From: Thermoflexus sp.
GTDB taxonomy: Bacteria; Chloroflexota; Anaerolineae; B4-G1; DUEL01
Assembly: GCA_028276215.1 (NCBI GenBank)
Contig: JAPYWT010000028.1
Span: 1 to 11,814 of the forward strand
Direction: 5' to 3'
Length of the DNA: 11,814 bases
In this document: positions 5,329 to 11,814 of the stretch, piece after piece
Numbering within the stretch: the stretch's first letter is position 1
Layout of the letters: each line of letters opens with the position of its first letter
Notes under the pieces: generated by a model
What the model saw: the letters and a program-made list of their open reading frames with translations, nothing else
What the model was told of the DNA's origin: nothing
Databases searched by the model: none
Position numbers and translations under genes: made by a program

Positions 5329-6306
5329 CTAACAGAGTAGGCTCACTTCTTTTCGCGCGACAAAAACCAGACTGCATCCCGGCAGAGCCAGCGGGATGTG
5401 CTCTTCGGCGCGGGCCAGGGCCCGAAAGAGCCCCAGGATGGCCGGGGGGACATCCCGTTGGTGAAGCCAGGGGCTGGGGATCAGGTTGGTCAGCGAGTGA
5501 ACCGTCCAGTTTTTCAACACCCTCAACCCCAACCGCCGCAACTCCCGCTGAAGACCCCGGCGGGTAAAGAGGGTCAACTGCAGAACGGCGTCTTCAAACG
5601 GGTAATCCACAGTCACCGGCGCGGAGGACGGGGGCCGAACCAGCGCCAGGGCCTGCTTCCAGGGCATCCTGTACCGGCGCCCTCCCGCCATCGCGTCCGC
5701 CAGAGTCCAGATCAGGTCCCCGTTCCAGCGCCCCTCCGCTTCCAGGAACACCGTGCCCCCGGGCTTCAGCACCCGCGCCATCTCCCCCAGGACCCGGGAG
5801 TATTCTGGAACCAAACTGAGAATGCTCCCGCAGCAGTTGATGTGGTCAAAGGACTCGTCCCGGAACGGGAGAGAACGGGCATCCGCCACCGTAAAGGCCG
5901 GGGGAACGGGCACCCCCGGCCCCGTGCCGTTCAGGGTCTCCTGAATCCAGCGGTTGTACGAACGGACAAAGGGGAACGGCGCCGGGATAGTGAGAAGAGC
6001 CGCTCGCTCCCGGGGGAACCGGGCCGCTTTTTCCTGCGCGAACCGGATCATCTGGGGGGAAAGGTCTATTCCCGTCACCCGGGCCCCGAAGGCAGCGTAC
6101 AGGAAAGACTGGAACCCGGTGCCGCACCCCACATCCAGAACGGTCGGCGGCGCGTACGGTCGGATGATGTTGTGAACGATCAGCGTATGCAGGCGGGTAA
6201 AGAGCCACGCGTACCAGGGGAACTCCCGGATTTCGTCGTACTCCCCCGCCAGCCCATCAAAGACGACCCCCGCTCTGGCCGATGGTGGCTCAGCGCTTTC
6301 CTCCAT
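5329..6306 (-). CDS. Class I SAM-dependent methyltransferase, substrate unknown
   Basis: This is a 325-aa methyltransferase with a Rossmann-type SAM-binding fold. Motif I is VLDVGCGTG at residues 56-64, followed by the acidic residue of motif II in GIDLSPQM (Asp81). DARSLPFRDESFDHINC and ARVLKPGGTVFLE are the later motifs typical of UbiE/type-11 methyltransferases. About 120 residues follow the core, more than in a minimal methyltransferase, and may bind the substrate; they are basic and show no membrane segment. The ATG at 6306 has AGGGGGGA about 6 nt upstream. A promoter with a very short leader precedes it, so it can be transcribed apart from prmA, whose stop is about 90 bp upstream. The neighbours give no clear clue to the substrate (lipid, quinone or small molecule). 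Confidence 0.88.
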   Translation of the reverse strand: MEESAEPPSARAGVVFDGLAGEYDEIREFPWYAWLFTRLHTLIVHNIIRPYAPPTVLDVGCGTGFQSFLYAAFGARVTGIDLSPQMIRFAQEKAARFPRERAALLTIPAPFPFVRSYNRWIQETLNGTGPGVPVPPAFTVADARSLPFRDESFDHINCCGSILSLVPEYSRVLGEMARVLKPGGTVFLEAEGRWNGDLIWTLADAMAGGRRYRMPWKQALALVRPPSSAPVTVDYPFEDAVLQLTLFTRRGLQRELRRLGLRVLKNWTVHSLTNLIPSPWLHQRDVPPAILGLFRALARAEEHIPLALPGCSLVFVARKEVSLLC

Positions 6307-6330
6307 GTCTTCCCCCCTGAGAGCGCCGAT

Positions 6331-6358
6331 ATTCTACCATGTCCGGCTGAACGGTCAA
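6331..6358 (-). promoter_or_regulatory. Sigma-70-like promoter for the methyltransferase gene
   Basis: On the minus strand TTGACC (6353-6358) and TAGAAT (6331-6336) are separated by 16 bp; each matches consensus at five of six bases. A start point near 6324 would leave a leader of about 18 nt that includes the AGGGGGGA ribosome binding site before the ATG at 6306. It lies wholly in the gap after prmA. Confidence 0.7.
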
Positions 6359-6398
6359 GTACCTGATGCCAGGGGAAAACCGATGACATCCGTCTGTA

Positions 6399-7295
6399 TC
6401 ACCGACGGCCCGTCTCCCGGGCCGGGGTTCGGGTCGCCTCCAGTGCCACCCAGTCGTCCATCTGTCTCCGCCCGATGACCGTCAGGCCGGCCCGCTCAAA
6501 CGCATCCCGGACTTCCTCCTCCTGTCCGACTAACAGGCCGGCCGCGACGAGGCGCCCTTCCGGCGCCAGACGCCGGGCCAAGCCCCCCTCCGCCATCTCC
6601 ACCAGCACCCCGGCCAGGATGTTGACCGCCACCACGTCAAACCTTCCGACAGCCTGGGCCAGCGACCCCCGGGCCACGCGCACCCGGTCGGCGACGCCGT
6701 TGCGGTGGACGTTCTCCCGGGCCACCGTGACTGCCTGGGGGTCCGTATCCAGAGCCAGCACCCGCCCGGCCCCCAGTTTGGCCGCCGCGATGGCCAGAAT
6801 CCCCGAACCCGTCCCCAGGTCCAGCACCCGCGCGCCGGGATGCACGGTGTCCTCCAACGCCAGAAGGCACATCTGCGTGGTCGGATGGGTGCCGGTGCCG
6901 AAGGCCATTCCCGGGTCCAGTTCTACCACGACCTCCTCCCCCGAGGGAGTGTATGGCAGCCAGGACGGACGGATGACCAGGCGCCGGCCCACGTGCAGGA
7001 CGGTCAGGTGTTGTTTCCAGGCCTCCGCCCAGTCCGTCTCGGCGACGAGGCGGAAGACCGGAGCGGGCAGGGGGAGAATCTGGCCCAGGTGCCAGAGGGC
7101 CTCCTCCACCCGACGGCGGGTCTGGGGGAGTTCCGCGTCGGCCGGAAGATAGGCGCGGACGGTGATGATGCCGGTCCCGAAGCCCTCCGGTCCGGCCTCC
7201 AGCGCCACACCCCGGGGCGCGAAGCGGCTCAGCACCTCCGCCACCGCCTCCGCCCCCTCCCCCGTCGTCTCCACACTGACTTCCAGCCAGTCCAT
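6399..7295 (-). CDS. prmA: Ribosomal protein L11 methyltransferase
   Basis: PrmA uses SAM to trimethylate ribosomal protein L11 in the cytoplasm. The N-terminal substrate-recognition domain is seen in MDWLEVSVET (1-10) and the following alpha/beta part. The linker has DPGMAFGTGTHPTT (127-140), very typical of PrmA. The SAM site is VLDLGTGSG (157-165) with ALDTDPQAV, and VAVNILAGVLVEM (223-235) carries the NILA motif. The 298-aa length is usual. I chose the ATG at 7295 because the family begins with this MDWLEV-like strand. The frame stays open upstream to a GTG at 7373, but that extension (VCGLSSVVCGLWSVV...) is only the translation of a heptamer array. The ribosome binding site is poor (TTAGTGAA), and the array directly upstream may influence translation. 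Confidence 0.96.
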   Translation of the reverse strand: MDWLEVSVETTGEGAEAVAEVLSRFAPRGVALEAGPEGFGTGIITVRAYLPADAELPQTRRRVEEALWHLGQILPLPAPVFRLVAETDWAEAWKQHLTVLHVGRRLVIRPSWLPYTPSGEEVVVELDPGMAFGTGTHPTTQMCLLALEDTVHPGARVLDLGTGSGILAIAAAKLGAGRVLALDTDPQAVTVARENVHRNGVADRVRVARGSLAQAVGRFDVVAVNILAGVLVEMAEGGLARRLAPEGRLVAAGLLVGQEEEVRDAFERAGLTVIGRRQMDDWVALEATRTPARETGRR

Positions 7296-7304
7296 TTCAC
7301 TAAG

Positions 7305-7437
7305 GACGACAGACGACAGACCACAGACGACAGACCACAGACCACAGACCACAGACGACAGACCGCAGACCACAGACCACGGACGACGGACGGTGGTCCG
7401 TGGTCAGTGGTCCGTGGTCAGTGGTCATCGGTCACAG
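7305..7437. repeat. Strict heptamer array (GACCACA/GACGACA, then GTCCGTG/GTCAGTG) between the MNT gene and prmA
   Basis: Nineteen heptamers stand in unbroken register. Thirteen begin with GAC (GACGACA, GACCACA, GACCGCA, GACCACG, GACGACG, GACGGTG) from 7305 to 7395. Six begin with GTC (GTCCGTG, GTCAGTG, GTCCGTG, GTCAGTG, GTCATCG, GTCACAG) from 7396 to 7437. The second block is the inverted form of the first, so GACCACGGAC (7375-7384) pairs with GTCCGTGGTC (7396-7405) over an 11-nt loop. The array supplies the last codons and stop of the nucleotidyltransferase gene and reaches to within 10 bp of the prmA start. It may serve as a terminator-like hairpin or recombination hot spot. Confidence 0.88.
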
Positions 7438-7765
7438 AAAAGACCTCCTTTCCGAAACGGGAGGCCCGGTAGGTGAAATAGGTACGAGGGCGGAAATATT
7501 CGGATAGGGGGTAAACCAGAGGCGTAATCCCCTCCCCCGTCTCTACTGCTACCTCAAAGGCGGCTTCGGCGCAGGCCTCCCGCAGAGATTCCCGACCGTT
7601 GAAAGAGAAAACCAGCACATCCACGTCACTTTCTGGACGGGACTCTTCCTTAGCCACGCTACCAAAGAGGACAATCTTGGCCACCTGCGCTCCGCAGGGG
7701 CCAGATAGTAACTTCTGGGTGAAGCGGTTCAGCGCCTCCCACTTCCGTCGGGTATGCTCGTCCAT
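7418..7765 (-). CDS. Small nucleotidyltransferase (MNT-type) domain protein
   Basis: This 115-aa protein belongs to the minimal nucleotidyltransferase superfamily, which transfers nucleotides to proteins or small molecules; many members are the antitoxin of HEPN/MNT pairs. The signature GSVAKEESRPESDVDVLV (35-52) has the Gly-Ser helix start and the two metal-binding aspartates Asp47 and Asp49. The rest (60-115) is helical and ends SEYFRPRTYFTYRASRFGKEVF, as in other small members. The ATG at 7765 is 4 nt after the patatin gene stop, with GAGG overlapping that stop, so the two are probably co-translated. No HEPN partner gene is adjacent, which is unusual. The last residues VTDDH and the stop codon come from the heptamer array, so the original C-terminus may have been replaced. 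Confidence 0.85.
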   Translation of the reverse strand: MDEHTRRKWEALNRFTQKLLSGPCGAQVAKIVLFGSVAKEESRPESDVDVLVFSFNGRESLREACAEAAFEVAVETGEGITPLVYPLSEYFRPRTYFTYRASRFGKEVFSVTDDH

Positions 7766-7769
7766 TGCC

Positions 7770-8648
7770 TCAGTTCTTTTCCTCTAACGCCTGTCGGGCG
7801 TCCTGGTATCCCAGGTCAATCAGTTCCCGGCTGGTGCGAGGATCGTAGCGGAGAATCTGCAGGAGGCCAATCTCCCGGCTGGGGACAATCACCCGACACC
7901 GGATGTAGCGATGCTTCTCGTCCATTTGCTGGGCCACCAGTTGGTTGATCCGCTCCAGTTGCTTGATGTCATTTTCAAACGTCGCGCTGAGGGCCAGGTC
8001 CAGCATCACCGCGAACGCCTGCCAGGGCCAGCGGGGCGGGGGGATGTACCGCTCCCCCACCGGGGAGAGCAGGACCACGTAGACCTCGTCAGCCCCGGCG
8101 TCAATGGCTACCGACAGCGGCGTGTTGGCCATCACCGCTCCGTCCCAGTAGTGATAGTCCCCAATGCGGGTCCAGGGGTAGACCAGCGGGATGGAACAAC
8201 TGGCCAGGACATGGGCGGGCGTAATCTCTACCTCCCGGTTGTCAAAGATGCGCAGGTCACCCTTTTCCACTTCCGTCGCGGTGATGAGCAGCCGCTTCTC
8301 GGTCCGAGCCAGGGCGTCAAAATCTATGAACCGGTGGAGCGTACGGGCCCAGGGGGAGGTGTCGTAGATGGACCGCCAGGGGCGCAACCGCCAGAAGCGC
8401 TGGATGTCCCGGGTCCGGGTGGAGAGCCAGGCCGTCTCCAGGTCCCGCGCCGTCTTCCCCGAGGCGATGGCGGCGGCGTTGATGGCGCCGATAGAGGTGC
8501 CGACCAGGATGTCGGGAATCAACCCGGCTCCCTCCATGTACTTGTAGACGCCGCACTCGTAGGCGCCCCGCCCGCCCCCACCCGAGAGCACCAGGGCCCG
8601 GACGGGTTTCTCCTTCGCTCCCCAGAGCCATCGTTGTTCGGTGTCCAT
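7770..8648 (-). CDS. Patatin-like phospholipase
   Basis: This is a lipid acyl hydrolase of the patatin family, with a Ser-Asp dyad and probably cytoplasmic. The oxyanion-hole glycines are in SGGGGRGAYECG (22-33). The nucleophile Ser52 lies in GTSIG (50-54), and Asp169 begins the DGA motif (169-171). No signal peptide or membrane segment is seen, and the 292-aa length fits bacterial single-domain members. I chose the ATG at 8648 because TTGGAGG stands just upstream; the GTG at 8672 would place the ribosome binding site inside the gene. It lies 82 bp after the metalloprotease gene, without a clear terminator between, and 4 bp before the nucleotidyltransferase gene. Bacterial patatins can act as housekeeping lipases or as effectors in defence systems; nothing here except the nucleotidyltransferase neighbour hints at the latter. 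Confidence 0.93.
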   Translation of the reverse strand: MDTEQRWLWGAKEKPVRALVLSGGGGRGAYECGVYKYMEGAGLIPDILVGTSIGAINAAAIASGKTARDLETAWLSTRTRDIQRFWRLRPWRSIYDTSPWARTLHRFIDFDALARTEKRLLITATEVEKGDLRIFDNREVEITPAHVLASCSIPLVYPWTRIGDYHYWDGAVMANTPLSVAIDAGADEVYVVLLSPVGERYIPPPRWPWQAFAVMLDLALSATFENDIKQLERINQLVAQQMDEKHRYIRCRVIVPSREIGLLQILRYDPRTSRELIDLGYQDARQALEEKN

Positions 8649-8730
8649 GTCCCCCCTCCAACGGTGGAGCACTCAGAACGGGTTTTTATGACAGCGGCCT
8701 GCGGCCGCCATCCCCTTCCCTCTGTGAGAA

Positions 8731-9852
8731 TCAGCGCCTTCGGGGAAGCAGCGCCGGATAGGCCGTCACCAGACGGTAGGCCTCTTCCAGGTCCTGTCGG
8801 GTGAGCAGGCCCAGGAACGTGCCCGCATCCACCACCGGTACCACCTCGGCCCCCCATTCGCTCATCTGCTGCTGGATGTCAAAAAGGTCGTCTTCCGGGC
8901 TGGCAATCGGGAAGTCCCGCTGCATCACTGCATGGATGGGGACCTGGGGGCCGTATTCTCTCAATCCCCGCAGCACACCCGTGCGGGTCAGCATCCCCAC
9001 CAGCCGGCCTTCCTCACAGACGGGAAAGTCGGACTGGAAGCCCTCCAGCATCAGGTCCACGGCACGGCTGAGCGGGTCTTCCGGGTGAACCGCCTGGGGA
9101 GAATGAGAGTAGGCCTGACGGACCCGCAGCCCGGCCAGCGCCGTTTTGAGTTGGACCAGGCGCCCCTCCTGGGTGGCGCCAGCATAAACGAAGAGGGCCA
9201 CCAGGATGAGAAAGACATCCCGGCCCAAGAGCCCCAGCAATCCCAGCATCCACGCCAGCCCCTGCCCCACGCGCACAGCCAGAGCGGTAGCGCGGCCGTA
9301 GGGCATCACTGTCGCCAAGATCGCCCGCAACACCCGCCCACCGTCCATCGGGAAGGCCGGGAGGAGGTTGAACCCCGCCAGAAACAGGTTGGTGATAGCC
9401 AGGTAGGGCAGCAGGTAAGACCAGGAGAGCGTTCCGCCGGACGAAAGGGCGCGCAGAAAATCGGTCCATATCCGCAGGGGGAAAAGGAACAGTGTGAGGA
9501 ACGCCAGACCGACACCGATGATCCCGCTGGTCACCGGCCCGGCCAGCGCCATCAGCAACTCCTGATAGGGACGGTCCGGGATACGTTCCATCTGGGCCAC
9601 CCCGCCCAGAGGGAGCAGAGTGATTTCGTTGACGCGCCCGCCGAACTGAATGGCGAACAGACTGTGGGCCAGTTCGTGGAGGACCACGCAGATGAAGAGA
9701 AGCAGGGTCACCACCACCCCGAATAGTGCCCCCTGCCACATGTTGCTCTGTCCACGCCCGAATTGGACAGCCGCCCACAGGAGAATCAGGGGAAAGGTGA
9801 TGTGAATCCGGATGGGAATGCCCTTAATGGTCACAAGTTTCAAAGAACCCAT
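8731..9852 (-). CDS. Site-2 protease-like membrane metalloprotease (M50) with two CBS domains
   Basis: This is an intramembrane zinc metalloprotease of the SpoIVFB/Rip3-like group, cutting membrane-bound substrates, often in stress or sigma-factor signalling. Several hydrophobic segments span residues 12-225. The zinc site is HELAH (59-63), and the third ligand is Asp170 in NLLPAFPMDGGRVLRA (162-177). After the membrane part come two CBS domains (about 245-300 and 305-362), which usually bind adenine nucleotides and sense energy state. The 373-aa length is normal for this architecture. The ATG at 9852 has AAAGGA 6 nt upstream; a longer frame from GTG at 9882 lacks a ribosome binding site. A strong promoter lies about 60 bp upstream, so the gene starts its own unit, perhaps including patatin, nucleotidyltransferase and prmA. 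The substrate is unknown; no anti-sigma factor lies nearby. Confidence 0.95.
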   Translation of the reverse strand: MGSLKLVTIKGIPIRIHITFPLILLWAAVQFGRGQSNMWQGALFGVVVTLLLFICVVLHELAHSLFAIQFGGRVNEITLLPLGGVAQMERIPDRPYQELLMALAGPVTSGIIGVGLAFLTLFLFPLRIWTDFLRALSSGGTLSWSYLLPYLAITNLFLAGFNLLPAFPMDGGRVLRAILATVMPYGRATALAVRVGQGLAWMLGLLGLLGRDVFLILVALFVYAGATQEGRLVQLKTALAGLRVRQAYSHSPQAVHPEDPLSRAVDLMLEGFQSDFPVCEEGRLVGMLTRTGVLRGLREYGPQVPIHAVMQRDFPIASPEDDLFDIQQQMSEWGAEVVPVVDAGTFLGLLTRQDLEEAYRLVTAYPALLPRRR

Positions 9853-9915
9853 AATGAGTCCTTTCGTCAACGTTCCAGGCACCAGCGGTCAGCCCGGAAG
9901 ATGTTTGTCGGTATA

Positions 9916-9944
9916 ACTATAGCATACTCCGGGCCGGGTGTCAA
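9916..9944 (-). promoter_or_regulatory. Strong sigma-70-like promoter for the M50 protease gene
   Basis: On the minus strand a perfect TTGACA (9939-9944) and TATAGT (9916-9921, five of six) are separated by exactly 17 bp. TG one base before the -10 makes it an extended -10. The start point near 9909 leaves a leader of about 57 nt to the ATG at 9852. The -35 is only 8 bp from the terminator hairpin of the preceding operon. Confidence 0.9.
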
Positions 9945-9952
9945 AAGGGAAC

Positions 9953-9989
9953 GAGAGACTCAGCGAATCTCTGATTCGCTGAGTCTCTC
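9953..9989 (-). terminator. Perfect 16-bp hairpin at the end of the dppBC-like operon
   Basis: GAGAGACTCAGCGAAT (9953-9968) and ATTCGCTGAGTCTCTC (9974-9989) pair without mismatch around a 5-nt loop. In the direction of the upstream genes the stem starts inside the dppC-like stop codon (TGA at 9988-9990) and is followed by GTTCCCTTTT, an imperfect U-tract. On the plus strand the stem is followed by ATTTTTG, so it could also stop transcription from the other side. It cleanly separates the permease operon from the M50 promoter. Confidence 0.75.
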
Positions 9990-10833
9990 ATTTTTGAATC
10001 CGGTCCCCCAGGATGTTCGCCGCCAGGACGGTGAGGGTGAGGGTCAAACCGGGGAAGGTGGCAATCCAGGGAGCAACCCGCAGGTAAGAGCGCCCGTCGT
10101 CCAGCATGGCTCCCCATTCCGGCGTGCCCGGGGGCGCGCCCAATCCCAGAAAGTTCAGCGATGCCCCGCTGAGCAATACGCGGCCCAGTTGGGTCAGGGC
10201 GAAGGCGACCAGGGTCGGAGCGGCATTGGGGAGGATGTGGCGGATCGCAATCCGCCATGGACTGGCCCCGACCGCCCGGGCCGCTTCAATGTACGGCTGA
10301 GCCCGGATGGCCCGTGCGGTGGTCCGGGTGACACGGGCATAAGGAGCCGCGGCCGAAAGTCCCACCCCGATGGCCGCCGGGATCAGCCCCGGCCCCAGAA
10401 TCGCCACCACGGTCATCGCCAGCAGCAGCCCTGGAAACGCCAGCCACGCATCCAGGAAGCGCATCAGCACCGCGTCCACCGTTCCTCCCCGGCTTCCCGC
10501 CAGCAAACCGATGGGGAGGCCCAGCCCTACCGTCAGCGCCAGAGCAATCCCTCCCATGGTCAGGGTCCAGCGGCCGCCCCAGAGGATGCGCGTCAGCACG
10601 TCCCGCCCCAGAGAATCCGTTCCCAGCAGTCTGCCCGGACCAGGCGGGAGCATGGCACGCGAAGGGTCAGCGGCCATCGGTCCTATCGGGGCCAGGTGGG
10701 GAGCCATCACGGCCCCGAGGATGACCGCCCCCAACCAGAGAAGCGCCAGCCATACCGCTGGCTGGCGTCCGGGGGAAGGCCGGCGGGAGGCGGCCTGAAG
10801 TTGGGGAATGGTCAGGAGACAGGGGGCCCGCAT
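9988..10833 (-). CDS. ABC transporter permease, DppC/OppC/NikC type
   Basis: This is an inner-membrane permease of a peptide/nickel-type ABC importer. It begins with a cytoplasmic N-terminus and a first membrane segment (about 26-46). The hallmark GTDSLGRDVLTRI follows (71-83), then five more membrane segments. The EAA loop that contacts the ATPase is EAARAVGASPWRIAIRH (183-199), and SLNFLGLGAPPGTPEWG (225-241) is characteristic. The ATG at 10833 shares one base with the stop of the preceding permease (TGATG), so expression is coupled. The frame also runs open far upstream, but that part is a shadow of the other permease. The C-terminus ends at NILGDRIQK, about eight to ten residues earlier than the usual LGDxLRDxLDPRLR ending, exactly where the hairpin begins. 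Substrate (peptide, sugar or nickel) cannot be told. Confidence 0.94.
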   Translation of the reverse strand: MRAPCLLTIPQLQAASRRPSPGRQPAVWLALLWLGAVILGAVMAPHLAPIGPMAADPSRAMLPPGPGRLLGTDSLGRDVLTRILWGGRWTLTMGGIALALTVGLGLPIGLLAGSRGGTVDAVLMRFLDAWLAFPGLLLAMTVVAILGPGLIPAAIGVGLSAAAPYARVTRTTARAIRAQPYIEAARAVGASPWRIAIRHILPNAAPTLVAFALTQLGRVLLSGASLNFLGLGAPPGTPEWGAMLDDGRSYLRVAPWIATFPGLTLTLTVLAANILGDRIQK

Positions 10834-11765
10834 CAGCGTGCCTCGGATTGACGCAGCCGGGGGTCCAGCCAGGCGTGGCAGAGGTCGGCCAGGAGACTGG
10901 TCATCAAATATGCCAGGGCACCGACCAGGGCGACCCCCCGGACCACCGGCAGGTCCCGCCAGAGAATGGCCTGGACCGTCAGGCGCCCCAGCCCCTCCCG
11001 TGTGAAGACCGATTCGGTCACCACGGCGCCGCCCAGCAGGAAGCCGAACTGCAGGCCGATCAGGGTAACCACCGGCCCCGCCACAGGACGCAGGACGTGG
11101 ATGAGGATGATTCGCCAGAGGGGGATGCCGCGCGCCTGGGCGGCCAGGATGAACGGCATCCGTAAAATCTCCACCACCTGGGTCCGCACCAGGCGCGCGA
11201 TGGAGCCGGAAAGACTGAAGCCGAGGGTCAGGGCGGGTAGAATCAGATGGCGCACGTCGCCCCAGCCGGAAGAGGGAAGCCAGTGCAGGTAGAGGGAGAA
11301 GAGCAGAATCAGCAGGAGGCCGGACCAGAAAACAGGGGTAGAGAAGCCGACGGCCGCGACCGCCATGGCCAGGGTGTCCAACCACGTATCCCGATAAAGG
11401 GCGGCCAGCAGTCCCAGCCCGACCCCGAGGACGATGCCCACCAGGCCAGATGCCAGGGCCAGTTCCACCGTCGCGGAGAGCCGTTCCAGGATCATCCGGC
11501 CCACGGAACGCCCCTGCAGCCAAGACGTTCCCAGGTCGCCCCGGGCCAGGTCGGTCAGGTAACGGACGTACTGGATGGGAAGGGGGTCATCCAGGCCCAG
11601 TTGGGCCCGACGGTGAGCGATTTCTTCGGAGGAGGCGCCGGAGGCGGCCAGAAGGGTCTCCGCCGGGTCTCCCGGCGTCAGTTGCATGGCCACGAAGGCC
11701 AGCGTTGCCGCCAGCCAGAGGACCAGGACGGCCTCCAGCAGCCGCCGCAATCCATATCCGAACAT
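10833..11765 (-). CDS. ABC transporter permease, DppB/OppB/NikB type
   Basis: This is the first permease of the same importer. The N-terminal membrane segment (about 8-28) is followed by the periplasmic LTPGDPAETLLA. The region LSATVELALASGLVGIVLG (96-114) starts the transmembrane domain. The EAA loop is AQARGIPLWRIILIHVL (209-225), and ESVFTREGLGRLTVQAI with DPRLR near the end (301-305) are typical. The length of 310 aa is usual. The ATG at 11765 has GAAGGA close upstream with a short spacing of about 2 nt, so initiation may be weak or coupled to an upstream gene beyond the window. The genes for the substrate-binding protein and the ATPases, needed for function, are not in this window and are expected to the right. 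Confidence 0.95.
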   Translation of the reverse strand: MFGYGLRRLLEAVLVLWLAATLAFVAMQLTPGDPAETLLAASGASSEEIAHRRAQLGLDDPLPIQYVRYLTDLARGDLGTSWLQGRSVGRMILERLSATVELALASGLVGIVLGVGLGLLAALYRDTWLDTLAMAVAAVGFSTPVFWSGLLLILLFSLYLHWLPSSGWGDVRHLILPALTLGFSLSGSIARLVRTQVVEILRMPFILAAQARGIPLWRIILIHVLRPVAGPVVTLIGLQFGFLLGGAVVTESVFTREGLGRLTVQAILWRDLPVVRGVALVGALAYLMTSLLADLCHAWLDPRLRQSEAR

Positions 11766-11814
11766 CGTCCTTCAGGGGCGCGCGGCGCAAGATGCATCCT
11801 GCGCTGCTGGGTGG

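Noticed and set aside
6361..6400. Terminator after prmA
   Set aside because: A TTTT run exists at 6374-6377 on the minus strand, but the possible stems before it are short and imperfect.
7296..7373. N-terminal extension of PrmA (VCGLSSVV-type repeat)
   Set aside because: It only translates the heptamer array; PrmA proteins begin at the MDWLEV-like strand.
7305..7437. CRISPR array
   Set aside because: Units are 7 bp in direct contact with no spacers; no cas genes are present.
8694..8708. GCGGCC-TGC-GGCCGC hairpin as terminator of the M50 gene
   Set aside because: The stem is short and no T-run follows it on the minus strand (the sequence after it is TGTCATAAAAACCC).
10834..11523. Upstream extension of the dppC-like gene into the dppB-like gene
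   Set aside because: The frame is open but its translation is an out-of-frame shadow of the other permease; the ATG at 10833 with the TGATG junction gives a normal protein.
9988..11765. Nickel importer (NikBC) serving the NiFe hydrogenase
   Set aside because: Tempting from context, but NikBC, DppBC and OppBC permeases cannot be told apart by eye, and the binding-protein gene is outside the window. The operon is also separated from hyd by five unrelated genes.
11766..11814. End of an upstream gene at the right edge
   Set aside because: A minus-strand frame runs from the edge to a TGA just before the permease start, but 13 codons without recognisable content are too little to call.

Overview
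This is a GC-rich bacterial window in which every convincing gene lies on the minus strand, so the region reads from right to left. Two dipeptide-type ABC permeases stand at the right edge. Next come a membrane metalloprotease with CBS domains, a patatin-like lipase, a small nucleotidyltransferase, the ribosomal L11 methyltransferase PrmA and another SAM-dependent methyltransferase. The left half holds a soluble [NiFe] hydrogenase operon of the group 3b (sulfhydrogenase, HydBGDA) type. The hydrogenase type, the GC content and the abundance of short-word tandem repeats and small palindromic elements would fit an anaerobic or facultative Chloroflexota (Anaerolineae-like) genome. That placement is inference; no marker gene here settles it.

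Right part (about 8650-11765). dppB-like and dppC-like genes overlap in a TGATG junction and end at a perfect 16-bp hairpin (9953-9989). Directly after it, in the same direction, is a textbook promoter (TTGACA, 17 bp, TATAGT with an extended -10) for the site-2-protease-like gene, so one unit stops and the next starts within about 75 bp. Middle part (5329-8648). The patatin and nucleotidyltransferase genes are 4 bp apart. They are separated from prmA by a strict heptamer array of 19 units whose word inverts midway without losing register. The methyltransferase after prmA has its own good promoter.

Left part (88-5328). hydB, hydG and hydD are tightly coupled: SD sequences overlap the upstream stop, or the junction is TGATG. 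They encode the electron-input module and the small subunit of an NAD(P)-linked hydrogenase. The large subunit gene hydA does not follow hydD directly. Two extra genes sit between them: a 123-aa protein with a PepSY-like C-terminal half, and a 155-aa C39-like cysteine protease with a complete Cys/His/Asp set. They overlap by 26 nt, and the protease gene ends 12 nt before hydA, inside its ribosome binding region. The cassette is bordered on the hydD side by an 8-bp-word array and by a 40-bp palindromic repeat flanked by a 39-bp perfect direct repeat that duplicates the start of the first cassette gene.

The strongest candidates for something undescribed are (1) this protease plus putative inhibitor pair inside a hydrogenase operon and (2) the four unrelated short-word arrays that sit exactly at gene boundaries and supply start regions, stop codons and, in hydD, an in-frame protein repeat.
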